Source: Areca catechu (Eukaryota > Streptophyta > Magnoliopsida > Arecales > Arecaceae). Taken from it: 64,000 bases of DNA. Each line of letters opens with the position of its first letter. The first letter of the stretch is position 1. The stretch covers positions 63,196,021-63,260,020 of the forward strand of contig CM038046.1 in assembly GCA_021397845.1 (NCBI GenBank). The letters run 5' to 3'. This document shows, piece after piece, positions 1 to 10,864 of the stretch. Both the position numbers and the translations under genes were made by a program. The notes beneath the pieces were generated by a model. The model saw nothing but the letters and a program-made list of their open reading frames with translations, did not search any database and was not told the origin of the DNA.

Positions 1-27
1 TTTAAGCAAGTCCAGATCAGCTCTTCA

Positions 28-830
28 CTGCTCGAAGTTGGCCGGCTCGACGTAATGGTCAATTCGGAAAGATTGAAGATTGGTCTCAATAGGGATGATA
101 GCTTCACTTCCGTAAGTGAGGTTGAACGGAGTTTTGCCGGTCGATGCTCTGGCGGTCGTCCAATATGCCCATAATATTGAATGGAGTTCCTTCGTCCAAA
201 GTCCCTTTGCTTCATTGAGCCGGGTCTTCAGCCCATGCAATATTGTTCGGTTGGTGACCTCAGCCTCTCCATTGCACTGAGGGTGACCGACCGAGGTAAG
301 TCGGTGAGAGACATGATATTGCTGAAAAAAATCTTAAAATTTAGAGTTGTCAAATTATCTTCCATTGTCTGTAATAATCATCTAGGGAATGCCGAATCGA
401 AAGATGAAATTATTCGGGACAAAGTTCTCCACCTTGGCCTCCATTATCTGTGCTAATAGTTCGGCCTCCACCCACTTGGTGAAATAGTCGATGGCCACAA
501 GCAAAAATTTTCACTGCCCGGAGGCCGGGGGAAAGGGTCCCAGGATATCCATCCCCCACTGTGCAAACGGCCATGAGACGGTGATCGGAGTCAGCTCACT
601 ACTGGGTCTCCTTTGAATGATGGAGTACCTTTGACACACGTCGCACCTCCGAACGAAGTCTGACGCGTCCTTCTGAATGGTGGGCCAGTAATATCCCTAC
701 CGGATGATCTTGTAAGCTAAGGATCTCCCTCCGAGGTGGTCGCTACAGATGCCTTCATGGACTTCTATGAGGGCGTAGTGGGCGTCTGGCGGCCCCAAGC
801 ACTTTAGCAGCGGCTATGAGAATGACCGCT
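28..830 (-). pseudogene. G1 integrase (decayed)
   Basis: This is the C-terminal third of the G1 polyprotein. The minus strand encodes a zinc-binding HHCC region at roughly 600-760, ending in CDVCQR. It is followed by a catalytic core beginning ILGPFPP...VAIDYFTKWVEAE at about 480-570. Near 25-240 there is a conserved tail containing the gypsy signature TPFNLTYGSEAIIP. In-frame stops interrupt the core, for example after the GPFPPASGQ segment and after FGIPR. The enzyme family inserts retrotransposon cDNA into the genome; this copy cannot be functional. The domain runs to the left edge, where a stop follows PANFEQ. Confidence 0.82.
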
Positions 831-1039
831 TATAAAGGGTGCCATCAAGGATGATGTACTTAGAGGCCGTCAAGCGCACCCGCTTGGCCTCCGTCAGATC
901 CTCCGGAAGAGTTCCTTTGGCCAGGAAAGTAAGGATCGGATCCATCCAAGAAGCTTCATGTTCCAGCTGGTGGACCTCGGTCAGCTCTTCAGCAATGCTA
1001 GGATGCCGCAGTACTCCACAAAAGTTCGGTCAGAAGTCT

Positions 1040-2009
1040 CACTGGCGGCCATAGCCAACCTTGATAGAGCATCTGCTCGAGAGTTCTTATTTAAATATTT
1101 TGCTAGGGTCGGATCCCTTGCTTCAAATTCCCACTTCACTTTATTGACCACCGGTTGGGAGTTGGAGAAGACTCTGAGTCGACTGATGCCCAGTTCGTTG
1201 CCGATTCATAGCCCCGTGAGGAGGGCTTCGTACTCTGCTTGGTTTTTTGACACCTAAAATAAAAAATGTAATGCATACTCCAAGTTCTCTCCATCCGGGT
1301 CGGACGGAATCAGTCCAGCCCCATAGCCTGCGAGGTTGGACACTCCGTCCACATGGAGAGTCCAGGCTGGTTCTACTTCATAGATAGCATCAGCTTCAGG
1401 TATTTCGGTCATGCGAGAACGCGTCTCCTGTCTCCATGTACACTCTACAATGAAGTCAGCAATTACCTGGGCCTTCAAGGTAGATCGTGGCTGGAAAGAG
1501 ATGTCGAATTCGCCTAGCTTGATAGCCCACTTGGCAAGCCGACCGGATGTATCTGGGCTTCGAAGGATTGCCTTAAGGGGTTAGTCGATTATCACTACAA
1601 TCGGATGCACTTGGAAATATGGTCGGAGCCGCTTGGCGGATGTGACCAAAGAGTATATTAACTTTTGCATCTTAGGGTACCTTGTTTCGGCATCATGAAG
1701 GACTTTGCTGATATAATAGATAGGCTTCTGCTGTCCATCCTCCTCGATTCGCATGAGGATGGTGCAGATCACTTCGTCTGATGCCGAAAGATAGAGGTAC
1801 AAAGGCTCCCCCTCCGTCGGCTTGGCCAGCAAAGGAGGGTTCTTCAAGTACTCCTTCAATGTTTTGAAAGCTGACCGAAACCCGTCAGTCCAAACAAAAC
1901 CCTTCGACCAGTGCAGGGTCTTAAAGAATGGCAGGGACTTCTCAGCCGAATGGGACATAAAATGACTCAAAGAGGTGATTCGGCCAGTAAGCTCTTACAC
2001 CTGCTTTTT
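1040..2009 (-). pseudogene. G1 RT tail, RT-linked RNase H and second RNase H
   Basis: Going down from 2009 the minus strand continues the G1 RT with ELTGRITSLSHF, then the RT-linked RNase H (FVWTDGFRSAFKTLKEYL, PIYYISKVLHDAETRYP) at about 1580-1970. A separate second RNase H follows at about 1254-1480, recognisable by WTLHVDGVSNLAGYGAGL and EYALHF. A second RNase H of this kind is the mark of Tat-lineage gypsy elements. Stops include one at the C1 junction side (QV-stop-ELTGR) and one after IVVIID near 1580. Both look like CAA to TAA changes, consistent with cytosine deamination in methylated repeats. Confidence 0.82.
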
Positions 2010-2294
2010 ATTGGTGTTGGCTTCACCCAGTGATTTTGATGAATAACAAAACATTGAGTACATCTTGTATTCTAATATGGATTTCAAGTTATGAGTTTTC
2101 AGGAAGAAAGCACCTCAAAATTCCAAATATTTATGGTGTATGGCACGCAATGGCACGGAGCAAATCTCACATATCTGGACATCCTCTTCATTAAAAAAGG
2201 GCTTATAATTGCTTAATTATTAAGTGTTTATGCTTTCATGTATATCATTTTTGATTTCAAGGCTTTTACTCTTGATTCTGGATGTTTTTAGTCT

Positions 2295-2608
2295 CAAGTG
2301 TCGACACCTGGACAGTCAAGTGTCGACACTTCAGCATTTGGCATGGACAAAAATCCTTGGCATGCCAAGTGTCGACACCTAGAATTCAAGTATCGATACC
2401 AAGTGTCGATACTTAGGTTTCAAGTGTCGACTCAAGGCCTGAGAATTTTGAAAAATAGAACTTTGTAGGTTCGAGGATTTTTGTGTCAAGTGTCGACACC
2501 TGTGCATCAAGTATCGATACTTGAATAATCAAGTGTCGACTCCCAGAAATCAAGTGTCGACACCTGACAGCCAAGTGTCGACACCTGACAGCCAAGTATC
2601 GACACTTG
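2295..2608. repeat. Array of 12 SalI-type palindromes in C1 5' LTR
   Basis: Twelve irregularly spaced copies of a motif close to CAAGTGTCGACACTTG lie within 314 bp. Several are perfect inverted repeats over 10-16 bp. Two copies in this LTR have changed symmetrically to AAGTATCGATACTT and so keep their palindromic form. Such symmetric sites are what a dimeric DNA-binding protein would recognise; this is an inference. Confidence 0.9.
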
Positions 2609-3087
2609 CAGCCTGACAGCTCTAACGGATCTATATTTCTGGCTTGCAGAAATGAGTTTTCAAGCTCCAAATGGCTATTTCCAATGCTCTAATGGTCACA
2701 AACCATTTTTAGAAGGTTTTTGGTGTATTTAATCTTCACCAACCTCATTTTAAAGCAAGAGAAGAGTGAAGAAGTCAAGAAAAAGAAGAGAGAAGTCTAT
2801 TCAAGAGCATTCAAGTCCACTCAAAAGCCAAAAAGCCAATATTCTCTCCAAACTTCAAATCAAAAGCCTCTTCTAGCTTGATTCCACTGAAAAAGCCTAC
2901 TTGCTCAACTGTAATACATTCCAAAAGGAGGCAACTTGAAGAAGAGTGAAGTCAAAGCATCACTTGGGCTTCAAAGATTCCAATCTACTCTTGAAGAGAG
3001 TTTGTTGTAGCATTTAAATTTCATATTTGTTTTACTGTGCTTTAACCTTGCTTTCAAGGGTGTCTTGAAAGAAGGTTATTGTGGTTT

Positions 3088-3226
3088 GTTGGTGAGCCAA
3101 AGTGTTAAAACCAACTAGGGTTAACTTGTGAGCCCGAAGACAAAACAAGTAGTTAGGTTTGTTGGTGAGCCTAGGTGATAAAACCAACTTAGGTTTTGAC
3201 TTGTGAGCCTTGTAAAAACAAGTCAA
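3088..3226 (+). other. Row of four potential RNA hairpins in C1 5' LTR
   Basis: Four consecutive hairpins have stems GTTGGT/ACCAAC (3088-3093 with 3110-3115), ACTTGT/ACAAGT (3124-3129 with 3145-3150), GTTGGT/ACCAAC (3161-3166 with 3183-3188) and TTGACTTGT/ACAAGTCAA (3196-3204 with 3218-3226). Every loop starts GAGCC and ends in AAA or AAAA. The stems alternate in sequence but stay paired, which favours a folded RNA over chance. Confidence 0.7.
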
Positions 3227-3275
3227 CTGTAATCTGGTGTGGATTATAGTGAAATTCCCAAGGGTGGCTTGGGGA

Positions 3276-3308
3276 GTGGATGTAGGTGCTAGGTTTGCAC
3301 CGAACCAC
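3276..3308 (+). other. Conserved LTR stem-loop
   Basis: GTGG (3276-3279) can pair with CCAC (3305-3308), and inside it GGTGC (3285-3289) pairs with GCACC (3297-3301). C2 has the same element with GGAGC and GCTCC instead, a paired change. From memory, similar GTGGA...GAACCAC segments recur in plant copia LTRs; this was not searched. Confidence 0.65.
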
Positions 3309-3487
3309 TATATATCTTGTGTTTGTGTGTGATTGCTCTTTCCCTTTGCATTACTTAATTAAGTGCTATCATCTTGCATCTAATTAATTGTTACTCATAA
3401 GCACCTCTAGACCTTTTGTTTTATTGTGTTAAATTTTTAAAAGACCCAATTCATCCCCCCTCTTGGGCTCCATTTCTGGGCAACAAG

Positions 3488-3499
3488 TGGTATCAAAGC
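3488..3499 (+). other. C1 primer-binding site (initiator Met tRNA)
   Basis: TGGTATCAAAGC lies two bases after the 5' LTR and differs by one base from the usual plant initiator-tRNA primer site TGGTATCAGAGC. Confidence 0.88.
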
Positions 3500-3542
3500 T
3501 CCGGTACTCTCTTGTAGGTCCAAGGATCTTGAGTAAAAGATC

Positions 3543-5242
3543 ATGGCAGCCCCAATAGGCATGGGTATTGTTGAAGGTCAAGCTTCAAACCGACCCTCAC
3601 TTTTTAATGGCACAAATTACACATACTGGAAGACACGCATGCGCATATTTATACAAGCTCTTGATTATAATTTGTGGAGAACAATAGTAAAAGGTCCTCA
3701 TCAGCCTTCAATGATGATTAATGGCATTCTCACCCCTAAAATGGAAGATGATTGGGATGAGAGTGACATCAAGCAAATTGAGCTTAATGCAAAGGCAATG
3801 AACCTTTTATTTTGTTCTCTTGATCCTAGTGAGTTCAACAGAATATCCAACTGTCTCTCCGCAAAGGAGATTTGGGATACACTTGAGGTTACCCATGAGG
3901 GTACACACCAAGTAAAGATCACCAAAGTTAACATGCTAATTCACACTTATAAAATGTTTAAAATGGAACCTACTGAGTCTATCAGTGAGATGTATACTAT
4001 GTTCACAAACATTGTGAATGGCATGAGAAGTTTAGAAAAAATAATTTCTAACGGTGAACTTGTAAATAAACTTCTCAGGTCTTTACCAGCTTCATGGGAT
4101 GCAAAGGTCATTGCAATTGAAGAAGCAAAAGATGTCAACACTCTCCCACTGGAACAACTGTTGGGCTCTTTAATGACATACAAACTATCTCTCAAATAGA
4201 AGAACGGAGAGGTGGACAAAAAGAAAAAGACAATAGCATTCAAATCCTCTACCAAAGAAGACTCGAGTGAAGACTCCGAAAAGGATGACGAAGAAGATGA
4301 AACTGCTATGTTAGCAAGGAAATTCAGAAGGTTTATGAGGAAAAAGAAATTCAATTACAAAAAGAAACCTCTGAAAGGTGAGTCCAGTAAAGAAAAAGAT
4401 AAGGAAAAGAAGGAGGAGCAGCCCACATATTTTGAGTGCAAAAAGCCAGGGCATTTCAAGGTAGACTGCCCCTTACTAAAGAAAAGCAGAAGAAAGCTAA
4501 GAAAAAAGGCCATGATGGCAACCTGGAGCGAAAGTGAAGACTCCAGCTCTGAGGAAGAACAACAGGAAGTAGCAAATTTCTGTCTAATGGCCGATCAAGA
4601 AGAGGTATGTTCTGAAACCGAAAATGAATTATCTTTTGATGAGCTTAATAAAATTTTTTATGAACTAGTCATAGAATTTCAAAAATTAAAGTCAAAACAT
4701 AAAGACTTAAAGAAGCAAAATCTGGAACTAGCTAAAATAAATAACAACCTTTAAAATGAAAATGAATACCTTATAATACAAAATAAAAATTTAAATGATA
4801 AGATTATGGGTCTTGAAAATGAAAAGAATATACTTGAAAAGAAAAGTAACTTACTTTCAAATGAAAAATTGTCAAGACAACACAAAGAAATGTTAATGGA
4901 AAACAAAAGATATAAAGAGGAAATCGATAAACTAAAGCCTTTTGTTGAAAAATTTACTTACAGTTCTGAAAAGTTAAATTTACTGTTAAATAACCAAAGA
5001 GCAGTATTTGACAAAGCTGGATTGGGATTCAGAACTCATAAGAAACAGAAACTCCTTAAAAATTTCTTTGTGCCTGCACTTCATCAATTACATGCTATAC
5101 TTGTGGTGTTAAAGGACATAAATCTTACATGTGCAACAAAAGAAAATTAAGAAAAACTAAGAAAGTTTGGGTTCCAAAAGGAACCAATGCCACTAACCAA
5201 AAAGGACCCAAGATGGCTTGGGTACCTAAAGTCTCCACTTGA
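3543..5242 (+). pseudogene. C1 gag (long Sirevirus gag, broken)
   Basis: The start ATG is 58 bp after the LTR. The N-terminal part has the plant copia gag domain (UBN2-like: FNGTNYTYWKTRM, then SAKEIWDTLEVTHEGT). A lysine- and acid-rich stretch, a zinc knuckle at about 4425-4470 that has lost its first cysteine (YFECKKPGHFKVDC), a long coiled-coil region and a second, intact CCHC knuckle at 5093-5134 follow. The frame is broken by TAG at 4197-4199, TAA at 4752-4754 and a frame change between about 5060 and 5092. It ends ...KVST then TGA at 5240-5242, just before the LQVCLA start of pol. In the family a single stop between gag and pol is normal. Gag forms the virus-like particle. Confidence 0.9.
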
Positions 5243-5248
5243 TCTTTA

Positions 5249-8200
5249 TTGCAGGTATGCCTTGCAACCAACAAGAAAAGAATGTGGTATCTTGATAGCG
5301 GTTGCTCAAGGCATATGACAGGAGATGTGGAGCAGTTCTCATCACTCACATATCAAAATGGTGGCAATGTAACTTTTGGTGATAATGGAAAAGGAAAAAT
5401 CATCGGTATTGGTAAAATCCATATCACCCCTACCTCTTATATTGATAATGTTTTATATGTTGATGGATTAAAACATAACTTGCTTAGTATTAGTCAATTT
5501 TATGACAAAAATTTTAAAGTTGTTTTTGAATCTTCTGTGCATTGTTTCTAGTCTAGATGACAATGGCATTAAATTCATCGGTCATAGGCATGGCAATATT
5601 TATATGGTTGATCTTGATGATCTCCCTATTCAGAAAGGTCAATGTCTAGTGGCAATGGAAGCCAAGATCGATGAAGCTAGTTGGCTTTGGCATCGTAGAC
5701 TAGGACATGCTAGCATGTATTTAATTTCAAAACTTAGCAAAAAGAATTTAGTAAAAGATTTGCCTAAACTCAATTTTGAAAAAGATAAGATTTGCAGTGC
5801 ATGTCAACTTGGAAAATAAACAAAGTCTTCTTTCAAACCTAAAGGAGTAATCTCTACATCTAGACCTTTAGAATTGCTTCATATGGACCTCTTTGGGCCT
5901 ACTAGAACATCTAGTTTGGGAGGTAAGAAGTTTGGTCTAGTCATTGTAGATGATTTCTCACGTTTTACTTGGGTCATGTTTTTAGCACACAAAGATGAAA
6001 TGTTTTCTGAATTTATAAGATTTCACAAAAGAGTTTTAAATGAAAAAGGTGTTTCAGTAATTTCTTTAAGAAGTGATCATGGAACTGAATTTGAAAACGC
6101 TGATTTTAATAAATTCTGTATTGAAAATGGAATTAATCACAATTTTTCTGCACCTAGGACACCTCAACAAAATGGGATAGTAGAAAAAAAAAATAGAACT
6201 CTTGAAGAAATGGCACGCACCATGCTTTGTGAAAATGATTTACCTAGATACTTTTGGGCGGAAGCCATAAATACTGCATGCTATATCATAAATCGTGTTT
6301 TAATTCGACCGATTTTAAAGAAAACTCCTTATGAGCTTTGGAAGGGTAGAAAACCTTCAATCCGTTATTTTCATGTTTTTGGTTACCGTTGTTTCATCTT
6401 AAATAATGGTAAAGACAATCTAAGTAAATTTGATGCCAAATCAGATGAGGGAGTCTTTCTAGGCTACTCCACATCTAGTAAGGCATACAGGGTCTTCAAC
6501 AGAAGGACACTTGTTGTTGAAGAATCCATTCATGTAGTATTTGACGAAACTAACCAAAAATCTTCAAGAAAAGAAGATGTACTTTTTGATGAATCAGGTA
6601 ACAAGAAAACTGAAGAAAGAAACAACAATGAAGAACTTACCAAGGAACAGAATGATGATCGAAACACTGACAGAGATCAAGCACAAGGTGATGATGATAC
6701 CTCAATTGTTGATCCTTTACCAAAAGAATGGAGGTATGCTCATGGACACCCAAAAGAACTAATTATAGGTGATCCATCTAAAGGTGTAAGTACTCGATCA
6801 TCACTTAGAAATATTTGTGATTATTTAGCTTTTGTATCTCAAATTGAACCCAAAACTATTGAGGAAGCTGAATGTGATAGTAATTGGATAAATGCTATGC
6901 AAGATGAACTTAATCAATTTAAAAGGAACAATGTTTGGATACTAGTAGATAGGCCCTCAAACACATCAATTATTGGCACAAAATGGATTTTTCGAAACAA
7001 ACTTGACGAAAATGGAATAGTAATTAGAAATAAAGCTAGACTAGTTGCCAAAGGATACAATCAGGAGGAAGGGATAGATTTTGATGAAACCTTTGCTCCT
7101 GTGGCTAGACTTGAGGCAATTAGGCTATTATTGGCTTTTTCCTGTTTCATGAACTTTAAACTGTATCAGATGGATGTTAAAAGTGCTTTCTTGAATGGAT
7201 TAATTGAAGAAGAAGTTTATGTTGAACAATCCCCTGGTTTTGAAAATTCTGAATTTCCAAATCATGTTTATAAACTTCATAAGGCTTTATATGGATTAAA
7301 ACAAGCTCCAAGAGCTTGGTATGAATGTTTAAGCTCTTTTTTGCTGAAAAATGATTTTACTAGAGGAAATGTAGATAAAACATTGTTTTGAAAGAAAAAG
7401 AATGATGATCTCTTAGTAGTATAAATCTATGTTGATGATATAATATTTGGTGCTACTAATGAATCTCTTTGTCAAGATTTTCCAAGTCTAATGCAGGGTG
7501 AGTTCGAGATGAGCTTGATGGGAGAACTGAATTTCTTCCTCGGACTCCAGATAAGGCAAACCAAAGAGGGGATCTTCATCAACCAAACAAAATATACAAG
7601 AGAAATACTCAAGAAGTTTGGGATGGAGAACACTAAACCATTAGGTACCCCTATGAGCTCTACATGTAGACTTGACAAGGATGAATCAGGTAAGTCAATT
7701 GATCAAAAATTATATCGTGGCATGATTGGTTCATTATTATATCTTACTGCCAGTAGGCCAAATATCATGTTTAGTGTCTGTATGTGTGCTAGATATCAGT
7801 CCAATCCTAAAGAGTCTCATCTTTTGGTTGTTAAACGCATATTTAGATATCTATCTGGCTCAATTAAAATTGGTTTATGGTACTCTAGAGATTCTTCATG
7901 TGATTTAATTGCTTATTCCGATGCTGATTTTGTTGGGTGTAAACTTGATCGTAAAAGTACTAGTAGAACCTGTCAGTTTCTTGGAGTAAATTTGATCTCC
8001 TGGAGTAGCAAGAAACAGAACTCTGTTGCTCTATCTACGGTAGAAGCCGAATATATAGCAGCTGGGAGCTGTTGTGCTCAAATCCTCTTGATCAAACAAC
8101 AACTCGAAGACTTTGGCATTAAACTAACTAAGACACCCATAAGATGTGATAATACTAGTACAATCAACTTATCTAAAAATCCAGTGCAACATTCAAGAAG

Positions 8201-8375
8201 TAAACACATTGAAATAAGACATCATTTCATAAGAGATCATGTACAAAACTCAAATGTAATTCTTGATTTTGTCTGTACCAATGATCAATTAGCTGATGTG
8301 TTTACAAAGCCTTTGAGTGAGGATAGGTTCTGTCTGATTAGAAGAGAGTTAGGTGTAATTGATCCATTCTCCTAG
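5249..8375 (+). pseudogene. C1 pol: protease, integrase, RT, RNase H (broken)
   Basis: Domains in Ty1/copia order. The aspartic protease has the DSG site in WYLDSGCSRHMTGD near 5285-5325. The GAG-pre-integrase has WLWHRRLGHAS and CSACQLGK (to 5816). The integrase core has [15 protein letters not shown] and the final glutamate in [10 protein letters not shown] (5880-6220). RT has [25 protein letters not shown] and YVDD at 7428-7439. RNase H has YSDADFVG, STVEAEYIA and DNTSTINLSKNP, and ends with HIEIRHHFIRDHV and ADVFTKPL. The frame changes near 5545 and stops occur at 5817-5819 (TAA), 7389-7391 (TGA) and 7422-7424 (TAA). Catalytic motifs are intact, so decay is recent. Pol copies the element's RNA and inserts the DNA. 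Confidence 0.93.
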
Positions 8376-9294
8376 GACTCTCTTAGTATCATTTTACCTA
8401 GTCCTAAAAGCTCAATACTTATTGTTTAAAACCCCAAGAAAGTTGTCAAAATTTTTTTTAATTTTTCTAGATTTTCTCGAATTTTCTTGGCCAAGTGTCG
8501 ACACTTGGAAAGTGTCAAGTGTCGACACCTGACCAAGTGTCGACACTTGACAAATCCGAAGTGTCGACACTTGCGAATCTGAACTGTTTTAAAACGTGCC
8601 GAACAAAGGCTTTTTTGAAAATTTTCTTCCCCCAAATTTCTTGGAACAGTGGTCCCCCCTGTCCAAACCCATCTTTTCACCCTTCAATCCATCTCAAATC
8701 AGGTATTTTCCCTCTCTAAATTCGTTTTTATTTCTCTATGTTTTTAATTTTATTATTTTTAAACCAAACAATCGTGTTTTAGGTTTTTCGAACATTTTTC
8801 TTTAATCTAACTGGATTTTTGAGTGTTTTAGTAAATTTCTAAAACTCCATTTGAGAGAATCATGTTTTAGATTTGTTTTTCTCGAATTTCCCTCATCTTT
8901 TGGGTGTTTTTCAACCCTTTTTCACAAAAATCACTGTTTCATCAATTTTGGGCAAAATAAAATGGGTTTTCATCTAATTTAAGCATGCTGAATCCTTTTA
9001 TTGATAATTAGGAAGGATTTTTAGTAATGCATTTTGAACATTTTCGCCTATTTGCAAAAACCCTAAATGATTAAAACTCAAATCCCATGGTTTTTGATTT
9101 GACAAAAATAATTCTTTTTGGATTCAAATGTGCTCCACCTAACACAAATTTTCCTATAAATTTTACTCAAAAATTTTGTCATTTGATCAAAACTTATTGA
9201 TTCTGGTTTTCGAAACCAATTTAAACTCTAATCTCAACCTATGGCCAGTCCTTTGTTCTGAACCTTTTCCATTCTTCCTGGTCAGTTGGCTGAT
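8376..9294 (+). other. C1 spacer between pol and extra ORF, with palindrome cluster
   Basis: This is a 0.9-kb non-coding stretch, T-rich from about 8590 on. At 8491-8573 it carries four copies of the LTR palindrome; the first is an 18-bp perfect inverted repeat (8491-8508) and the third a 16-bp perfect one (8534-8549). An ORF that opens at 9176 in this spacer looks like a chance upstream extension of the downstream frame. Confidence 0.75.
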
Positions 9295-10864
9295 ATGGGT
9301 CCTAGGAAGAGACTTGCAGTTAGAGCGAGGCCTAGTCAGGGTAGTAGAGGAGGTCGAAGGCCAGATTCGATCCCGCTCAGCCGAGCAGTACAGCCACTCC
9401 GAGCTCCCCCCTGCAGAGAGGATGGCAGGGAAGTCAGTAGCTTCAGGGAGGAGAGTTGATCTACTGTGTTTTGACAGGCACCATTTTGGCATTAGGGAGA
9501 TACTCACAGATGCGGGACTAGTACCCTTCTGCACCATGCAGGAGAGATACTATCCTCACCTGGTAAGGGAGTTCTACGGTGCACTGGACTGTCGACGACT
9601 CTTATGGACGACATCCGTCAGGGGTATACAGATTTCTTTGACTGATGAGTTGCTGAGCCGAGTATGGGAGATACCCCAGAGAGGAGTCTGTGCATTTTCA
9701 GTTGATGATAGAGAGGCAGCTTTCAGATGCATCCTTGAGCGAGAGGATGTTCGCGGTATCTCAGTGGTTACCGCGAACCAGTTATCATTAGAGATACGAC
9801 TGCTGCACCACATTACCGCATGGATCCTTCTACCGAAGACTGGCAGATTTGATTTTATCACAGAGAGAGAGCTGATGTTGATGACCAGTCTGATCGAGAG
9901 GAGACCAGTTGACATACCCGCCTTGATGCTGTCACAGATGCATGATGCTGCCACTCAGCGCCGACACTGTCTGCCATACGGGATGGCACTGACCCATCTT
10001 TTCAAAGCCTGTGGAGTATCATTGGAGGGGGAGATCCCCAAGGAGATACTGCACACAGATGTATATGATGAGAGGTCATTGCATCGCCTGGGATTCAGGA
10101 TGGTTGGAGGTCGATGGGTTCGGAGAGAGTCTGGCCAGGAGCCAGATGAGGAGGATGAGATTCGAGAGGCTGAGGCTGGACCATCTGAGCCAGCAGTCCT
10201 TCCTCCAGTGGATATACCATCGACACAGGCAGAGCACCTGTCTGATGCTTCAGCTCCTCCACCACCATCTACCGGATTATCCTTTGAGGAGCATGCCAGA
10301 GCATAGTTCACACAGATCAGAGGAGAGGTGACTCAGCTGCGTAGCGAGGTCGAGCTTCTACGAGCACAGACTACCTCAGAGCATGCTGAGATCCGCAGAT
10401 CCATGGAGGAAGGATTTACACATCTTGAGAGTCTTCTGAGATCACTTATACCTCCTGCTGCACCTGCACTTGCTCGATCTGATGATGATGATGATGACGG
10501 CGGCGATCACCAGAGCGACCATGCTGATTTTGCTGACGGAGGTGATCAGGATGTTGACCGAGCCACTGAGGTAGTAGGCACTGACAGCGACAGTGTAGGC
10601 GGAGCTGATGCTTATGAGATGGTCAGCCGAGATCCTCCTACTACACCTGCTCCTTCTACTGCACTAGTTGACTTCGTTCCGGATCCTATTGAGCCAGCTG
10701 ATCGTCTTTCACCTCCTTCTACCAGATCTTCTAGGGTTGTACCCACTTTTGGTCCTGCCGGCCGTACCAGGAGTCTTAGAGCTTTAGCACCTCCTAGGGC
10801 ATTAGCCACCAGATCTAGGATTAGTGCTCCTTTCAGTCTTGATGTTCCATCTGATGAGGATTAG
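9295..10864 (+). pseudogene. C1 extra ORF after pol (Sirevirus envelope-position ORF)
   Basis: An ORF in the place where Sireviruses carry their so-called envelope-like gene. The best start is the ATG at 9295 (MGPRKRLAVRARPSQG, basic). That frame must shift by one before about 9460 to join the long frame beginning near VDLLCFDRHHFG. The central region (about 9460-9960) resembles the domain called putative plant transposon protein: LVREFYGALD, TSVRGIQISLTDELLSRVWEIP, HHITAWILLPKTGRFDFIT, ELMLMTSLIERRPVDIPALM. After a TAG at 10304-10306 the same frame continues with a coiled coil (TQLRSEVELLRAQT), an acidic DDDDDDGGDHQ tract and a proline/serine/arginine-rich tail. No convincing signal peptide or membrane segment is seen in the conserved part, so an envelope role is not supported by sequence. 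The function is unknown. Confidence 0.75.

Larger units (their letters stand above)
2015..3485 (+). repeat. C1 5' LTR
   Basis: A direct repeat matching 11391-12861, same length (1471 bp), starting TGTTGG and ending GGGCAACA. It contains a cluster of GTGTCGACAC palindromes (2295-2608), a row of four short hairpins (3088-3226) and a further stem-loop (3276-3308). A target duplication ATTGG precedes it directly. Confidence 0.95.

Noticed and set aside
2295..2608. Palindrome array resembling a CRISPR array
   Set aside because: Spacing is irregular, the sequence lies in a retrotransposon LTR with a second copy, and the DNA is eukaryotic with no cas genes.
9176..9294. Upstream start of the C1 extra ORF with a hydrophobic stretch (PFPFFLVSWLIWVLG), a possible signal peptide
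   Set aside because: It lies in the T-rich spacer upstream of the more likely basic start at 9295, which is in another frame; the hydrophobic stretch is probably accidental.
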